NCBI GenBank assembly: GCA_937873345.1
Contig: CALMRL010000582.1
Span: 1-7,965 of the forward strand
Length of the DNA: 7,965 nucleotides
Direction of reading: 5' to 3'
DNA from: an uncultured Beijerinckiaceae bacterium
Lineage (GTDB): Bacteria; Pseudomonadota; Alphaproteobacteria; Rhizobiales; Beijerinckiaceae
This document shows, piece by piece, positions 5,322 through 7,965 of the stretch (position 1 is the first letter of the stretch; every line of letters starts with the position of its first letter). The translations under genes and the position numbers were made by a program. The notes beneath the pieces were generated by a model. That model did not search any database. It was not told the origin of the DNA and saw only the letters and a program-made list of their open reading frames with translations.

Positions 5322-6150
5322 ATGGAGAATCGGCTCGAAGTCCAAGATCCCCTGAGCTTCCAAGATCCCCTGAGCTTCTACGGCGAGCGCTTCGGCTCGC
5401 GGCTGCTCTGCGGCACGGCGCTGTTCTCGTCGCCGGCCGAGATGGCGGCGGCGGTGCGCGCCCGGCGCCGCGATCGTCACGGCGTCGCTGCGCCGCGAGT
5501 CCGGCGGGAGCCGCGCCGGCGAGGGCTTCTGGTCCTTGATCCGCGAGATGCAGGAGACCACGGAGGGCCTGCGCGTGCTGCCCAACACTGCCGGCTGCCG
5601 CACGGTGAAGGAGGCGGTGACGACCGCCGAGATGGGCCGCGAGGTGTTCGGCACGCCCTGGGTCAAGCTGGAGGTGATCGGCGAGGACGACACGCTGCAG
5701 CCCGACCTGTTCGGGCTCGTCGAGGCGGCCGGCATCCTGGCGCGCGACGGGTTCGCCGTGTTCCCGTACACTACGGAAGATCTGGTGGCCGCCGAGCGGC
5801 TGCTCGGCGTCGGTTGCGAGGTGCTGATGCCCTGGGGGGCGCCGATCGGCTCGGGCCGCGGCCTCAACAATCCTTATGGCTTGGCGTCGCTGCGCGCCCA
5901 CTTCCCCGGCGTGCCGCTAGTGGTCGATGCTGGGATCGGCCTTCCCTCTCAGGCGGCGAGTGCGATGGAGATGGGCTACGACGCGGTGCTGCTCAACACC
6001 GCGATCGCCAAGGCGGTCGATCCGATAGGCATGGCGCGGGCCTTCGCGCTCGCCGTGGAGGCGGGGCGCGCCGCCTTCCTCGCCGGCGCGATGGAGCCGC
6101 GCGACATGGCCGCGCCCTCGACGCCGGTGATCGGGCGGGCGTTCACGTGA
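5322..6150 (+). pseudogene. thiG: Thiazole synthase ThiG, disrupted by a frameshift as given
   Basis: ThiG condenses 1-deoxyxylulose 5-phosphate, ThiS thiocarboxylate and dehydroglycine into the thiazole phosphate. The N-terminal part (47 codons from ATG 5322, to about 5462) reads GSRLLCGTALFSSPAEMAAAVRA. The frame then shifts by +1 near 5460-5466, and the remaining 228 codons (5464-6147) read GAAIVTASLRRES... to STPVIGRAF. The two pieces join with one residue missing where relatives have Ser-Gly (AVRASGA-type), which fits loss of 2 bases. The downstream part is pristine: LPNTAGCRTVKEAVTTA, the Schiff-base lysine in WVKLEVIGE (codon 5665-5667), LMPWGAPIGSGRGLNN and VVDAGIGLPS. An in-frame 18-bp tandem duplication (5341-5378) repeats six residues near the N-terminus. 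With no other stop or decay, either a sequencing error or a very recent mutation is likely. Restarting at the TTG at 5536 would drop the first strands of the barrel. Confidence 0.88.
5341..5378 (+). repeat. Two-copy 18-bp tandem repeat inside thiG
   Basis: CCAAGATCCCCTGAGCTT occurs at 5342-5359 and again, identically, at 5360-5377, with one matching base on each side (period 18). In the thiG frame it gives a doubled Gln-Asp-Pro-Leu-Ser-Phe-like stretch, DPLSFQDPLSFY, without changing frame. Perfect identity suggests a recent slippage or duplication event, and relatives as I recall them have a shorter N-terminus here. Confidence 0.9.
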
Positions 6151-6164
6151 TTGGGCGGGACCTT

Positions 6165-6773
6165 ATGAGCGAGGCGGCCCTCCATCCCTTCTACCCCATC
6201 CTCGATTCCGCCGACTGGATCGAGCGGCTGTTGCCGCACGGCGTCCGGCTGGTGCAGCTGCGGGTCAAGGACAAGCCCGCCGACGTCGTGCGTGCCGAGA
6301 TCGCGCGGGCGAAGCGGCTGTGCGATGACGCCGGCGCCACCTTGGTGGTCAACGACTTCTGGCGCGAGGCGATCGATCTCGGCTGCCGATGGCTGCACCT
6401 TGGCCAGGAGGACCTCGACGAGGCTGACCTTCCCGCGATCCGCCGCGCCGGCCTGCGCCTCGGCGTCTCTACCCACGACGAGGCGGAGCTGACGAGGGCT
6501 CTCGCGGTCGGGCCGGACTACGTCGCGCTGGGGCCGATCTACCCCACGCGGCTGAAGGCGATGCGCTTCGCGCCGCAGGGCCTGGAGCGGCTGCGCGTGT
6601 GGAAGGACCGCATCGGCGCGGTGCCGCTCGTCGGCATCGGCGGCGTCACGCTAGAGCGGGCGGAAGGCGTGCTCGCCGCCGGCGCCGACATCGCGGCGGT
6701 GGTCACCGACATCACGCTCGACGCCGACCCCGAGGCGCGGACGCGGGCCTGGGCGGGAAGGATGGGGGGCTGA
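6165..6773 (+). CDS. thiE: Thiamine-phosphate synthase ThiE
   Basis: Predicted 202-aa TIM-barrel enzyme that joins hydroxymethylpyrimidine diphosphate to the thiazole phosphate, giving thiamine monophosphate. Family motifs run in order: VQLRVKDK (30-37), the pyrimidine/diphosphate-site LVVNDFWREAIDLG (60-73), LHLGQEDL (77-84), LGVSTHDEAE (99-108), YVALGPIYPT (119-128), the phosphate-binding PLVGIGGVTLERA (154-166) and the C-terminal AAVVTDITLDADPEAR. This arrangement is the shorter rhizobial ThiE type. The ATG at 6165 follows the thiG stop by 14 nt with a G-rich ribosome site (GGGCGGGA). It is the last gene of the operon and is followed at once by a large hairpin repeat. TenI-like proteins are related, but the complete phosphate-binding and NDxx segments favour ThiE. 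Confidence 0.93.
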   Translation: MSEAALHPFYPILDSADWIERLLPHGVRLVQLRVKDKPADVVRAEIARAKRLCDDAGATLVVNDFWREAIDLGCRWLHLGQEDLDEADLPAIRRAGLRLGVSTHDEAELTRALAVGPDYVALGPIYPTRLKAMRFAPQGLERLRVWKDRIGAVPLVGIGGVTLERAEGVLAAGADIAAVVTDITLDADPEARTRAWAGRMGG

Positions 6774-6779
6774 CCGCCG

Positions 6780-6876
6780 TCATTGCGAGCCGAAGGCGAA
6801 GCAATCCGGGGCCATCGGGCAATGTCTCGCGCGATGGTCGCAGACCCCGGGTTGCTTCGCTTTCGGCTCGCAATGA
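6780..6876. repeat. Long hairpin-forming dispersed repeat after thiE
   Basis: The 32-nt arms 6780-6811 (TCATTGCGAGCCGAAGGCGA...) and 6845-6876 are complementary at 30 of 32 positions, and both exceptions would be G-U pairs in RNA on the plus strand. The 33-nt loop holds a further stem, CCATCG (6812-6817) with CGATGG (6832-6837). It starts 6 bp after the thiE stop and may stop or stabilise the thi transcript. A partial copy lies at 113-175, so this is a repeat family; the motif TTGCGAGC with GAAGCAA is common in alphaproteobacterial intergenic DNA (from memory). Confidence 0.85.
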
Positions 6877-6962
6877 GCGTTCTTCACCCCTGCGACGCGT
6901 GCGCGGCGCGCGGCGCCCTTCACAAGGCGCAACGGCGAAGCTATAGGAGAGGCGCGCGACAA

Positions 6963-6978
6963 CCCCGGTTTCGCGGGG
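6963..6978 (+). other. Small hairpin in the leader of the HNH gene
   Basis: CCCCG (6963-6967) and CGGGG (6974-6978) form a 5-bp stem with a 6-nt loop, 23 nt before the HNH start codon. The stretch 6877-7001 otherwise holds no recognisable gene. It may be a chance GC stem or a leader structure. Confidence 0.25.
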
Positions 6979-7001
6979 CAGACGCGACGCGAGGTGCCGG
7001 T

Positions 7002-7571
7002 TTGACGGTTCACTTCCAGCCGACCGTTTCCCCGGAGGCCTGCCCGGCCCTGGTGCTCAACGCCGATTTCCGGCCGCTGAGCTACTACCCGCTGTCGCTG
7101 TGGGGCTGGCAGGACGCGATCAAGGCGGTCTTCCTCGATCGGGTCAACATCGTCTCGAACTACGACCGCTTCGTGCGCTCGCCGACCTTCGAGATGCAGC
7201 TGCCCTCCGTGGTCTCGCTGAAGACCTACATCCGCCCCTCGCGGCACCCGGCCTTCACCCGCTTCAACGTGTTCCTGCGCGACCGCTTCACCTGCCAGTA
7301 CTGCGGCTGCCGCGACGAGCTGACGTTCGACCACGTGATCCCGCGCTCCAAGGGTGGCACCACCACCTGGGAGAACGTCGTCGCCGCCTGCTCGCCGTGC
7401 AACCTGCGCAAGGGCGACAAGCTTCCGCGCGATGTCGACATGGTCCCGGCGTCCGCGCCCTTCGCGCCCTCGATCAACGACCTCCACACCAACGGTCGCG
7501 CCTTCCCGCCGAACTACCTCCACGAGAGCTGGATGGACTACCTGTACTGGGACACCGAGCTGGAGCCGTAG
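7002..7571 (+). CDS. HNH endonuclease domain protein
   Basis: Predicted 189-aa protein with a C-terminal HNH (beta-beta-alpha metal) nuclease fold framed by two zinc-binding cysteine pairs: CQYC (98-101), the catalytic DH (110-111) in FDHVIPRSKGG, Asn125 in TTWENVV, and CSPC-N (130-134). The N-terminal 90 residues (VLNADFRPLSYYPLSLWGWQDAIKAVFLDRVNIV...) and the end (PPNYLHESWMDYLYWDTELEP) match a conserved, stand-alone family found as a single chromosomal gene in many rhizobia and relatives (recalled, not searched); its biological role is not known to me. The start is TTG at 7002, supported by GAGGTG at 6991-6996 with a 5-nt spacer. In-frame ATGs further upstream lie in the hairpin repeat and are rejected. 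There are no phage or restriction genes next to it, so it is unlikely to be part of a defence island here. Confidence 0.92.
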   Translation: MTVHFQPTVSPEACPALVLNADFRPLSYYPLSLWGWQDAIKAVFLDRVNIVSNYDRFVRSPTFEMQLPSVVSLKTYIRPSRHPAFTRFNVFLRDRFTCQYCGCRDELTFDHVIPRSKGGTTTWENVVAACSPCNLRKGDKLPRDVDMVPASAPFAPSINDLHTNGRAFPPNYLHESWMDYLYWDTELEP

Positions 7572-7599
7572 GCGGGCTCGTTCGGCCGTCATTTGACCT

Positions 7600-7616
7600 C
7601 CCCCTCGATAAGGGGG
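7600..7616. terminator. Hairpin after the HNH gene, possible weak terminator
   Basis: CCCCCT (7600-7605) and AGGGGG (7611-7616) form a perfect 6-bp stem with a 5-nt loop, 28 bp after the HNH stop. No T-run follows on either strand, so a classical intrinsic terminator is not shown. It sits immediately beyond the LysR remnant on the minus strand and may mark the deletion scar. Confidence 0.35.
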
Positions 7617-7620
7617 TGCA

Positions 7621-7671
7621 GCCGCCACGCTCGACCGCGAGGAAGTGGCGCACGTCATCCCAGTCGATCAT
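7621..7671 (-). pseudogene. Remnant of a LysR-family gene (first ~17 codons only)
   Basis: On the minus strand, ATG at 7671 is preceded by AAGGA with a 6-nt spacer and begins MIDWDDVRHFLAVERGG, which is the exact style of a LysR N-terminus (WDDLRHFLAVAR-GGS). The similarity then ends abruptly: the frame goes into the hairpin at 7600-7616 and runs antisense through the HNH gene with no LysR helix-turn-helix. The rest of the gene appears to have been deleted. The reading is short, so the call rests on about 13 residues plus a good ribosome site. Confidence 0.6.
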
Positions 7672-7720
7672 CGCGCGTCCTTGCCCTTCGACGGAGCGCG
7701 GCCTGCCTCGCGCTTCGCCG

Positions 7721-7939
7721 TCAGGCGATGATGTCGGGCGTCAGCTGGTCGTCGAGAAAGGTCATGCGGTCGCGCATGCCCAGCTTGCGCTTCTTCAGCC
7801 GCTGGATCTGCAGCCGGTCGGAGGACCCGAGCTGCGTCAGCGCCTCGATCGCCGCGTCGAGGTCGCGGTGCTCCTGTCGAAGGTGCTCCAGCTCGACGGT
7901 CCAGGCCTCACGATCGGCGTCGCTGATGGTTCGGGTCAT
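7721..7939 (-). CDS. DUF465 (YdcH-family) small helical protein
   Basis: Predicted 72-aa soluble protein made of two amphipathic helices: LEHLRQEHRDLDAAIEALTQ (18-37) and IQRLKKRKLGMRDRMTFLDD (45-64), joined by a short LGSSDRL-type linker. The spacing of HRDLDAAI and LQIQRLKKRKL matches the DUF465/YdcH family, which is common and often occurs as paralogues in alphaproteobacteria; function is unknown. Length is standard. ATG at 7939 lacks a strong ribosome site, and only 26 bp of upstream sequence is visible. It lies downstream of whatever gene is beyond the window edge on this strand. Confidence 0.88.
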   Translation of the reverse strand: MTRTISDADREAWTVELEHLRQEHRDLDAAIEALTQLGSSDRLQIQRLKKRKLGMRDRMTFLDDQLTPDIIA

Positions 7940-7965
7940 GAAGCGGGGCCGACGGGGGGCGATCT

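Noticed and set aside
5450..5475. Programmed +1 frameshifting in thiG
   Set aside because: There is no known slippery +1 signal (no stop codon or rare-codon stall in the shift frame, no upstream Shine-Dalgarno-like stimulator), one residue of the family alignment is missing, and ThiG is not known to use frameshifting. Deletion or error is simpler.
6780..6876. CRISPR or insertion-sequence end
   Set aside because: There is one inverted repeat only, with no spaced direct repeats, no transposase and no visible target duplication.
6783..7001. Longer HNH protein starting at an upstream in-frame codon
   Set aside because: The extension is encoded by the hairpin repeat and a GC-rich leader and has no family similarity; TTG 7002 has a good ribosome site.

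Overview
The window is very GC-rich (most third codon positions are G or C). Its gene content points to an alphaproteobacterium of the order Rhizobiales (Hyphomicrobiales), most likely Methylobacteriaceae or close kin. The main clues are the Rhizobiales-style ThiO/ThiS/ThiG/ThiE sequences, a lone HNH endonuclease of the rhizobial type, a DUF465 gene, and dispersed palindromic repeats of the kind that litter these genomes. The genus is inferred from remembered family resemblance; no search was run.

Layout. Positions 1-180 hold two intergenic repeats and no gene. Two minus-strand genes follow: a LysR-type regulator (186-1088) and, upstream of it, a 12-helix MFS transporter of the metabolite:H+ symporter type (1146 to about 2525). 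Divergent from the transporter is a small molybdopterin-dependent, sulfite-oxidase-like oxidoreductase (2556-3224). After a repeat-like spacer comes a small HPP-like membrane protein (about 3420-3917).

The centre is a thiamine operon. A complete TPP riboswitch (about 3950-4078) precedes thiO, thiS, thiG and thiE (4122-6773). These genes overlap or are nearly contiguous. They encode glycine oxidation to dehydroglycine, the sulfur carrier, thiazole synthase and thiamine-phosphate synthase, which is the thiazole branch plus the coupling step. There is no thiC (pyrimidine branch) in the window. As given, thiG is broken by a frameshift near 5460-5466, and about 85 bp before it lies an in-frame tandem duplication of 18 bp. 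Either this is a sequence error or the strain has a very recent thiG lesion.

Downstream, 6780-6876 is a long hairpin repeat whose partial relative lies at about 115-175. It is followed by the HNH endonuclease gene (7002-7571), a short hairpin, a 17-codon remnant of a second LysR gene that still has a ribosome binding site (7621-7671, minus), and a DUF465/YdcH-like gene (7721-7939, minus).

I found no CRISPR, phage, toxin-antitoxin or insertion-sequence genes, and no clearly new multigene system. The points most worth a second look are the thiG lesion, the riboswitch layout, the LysR remnant and the repeat families.
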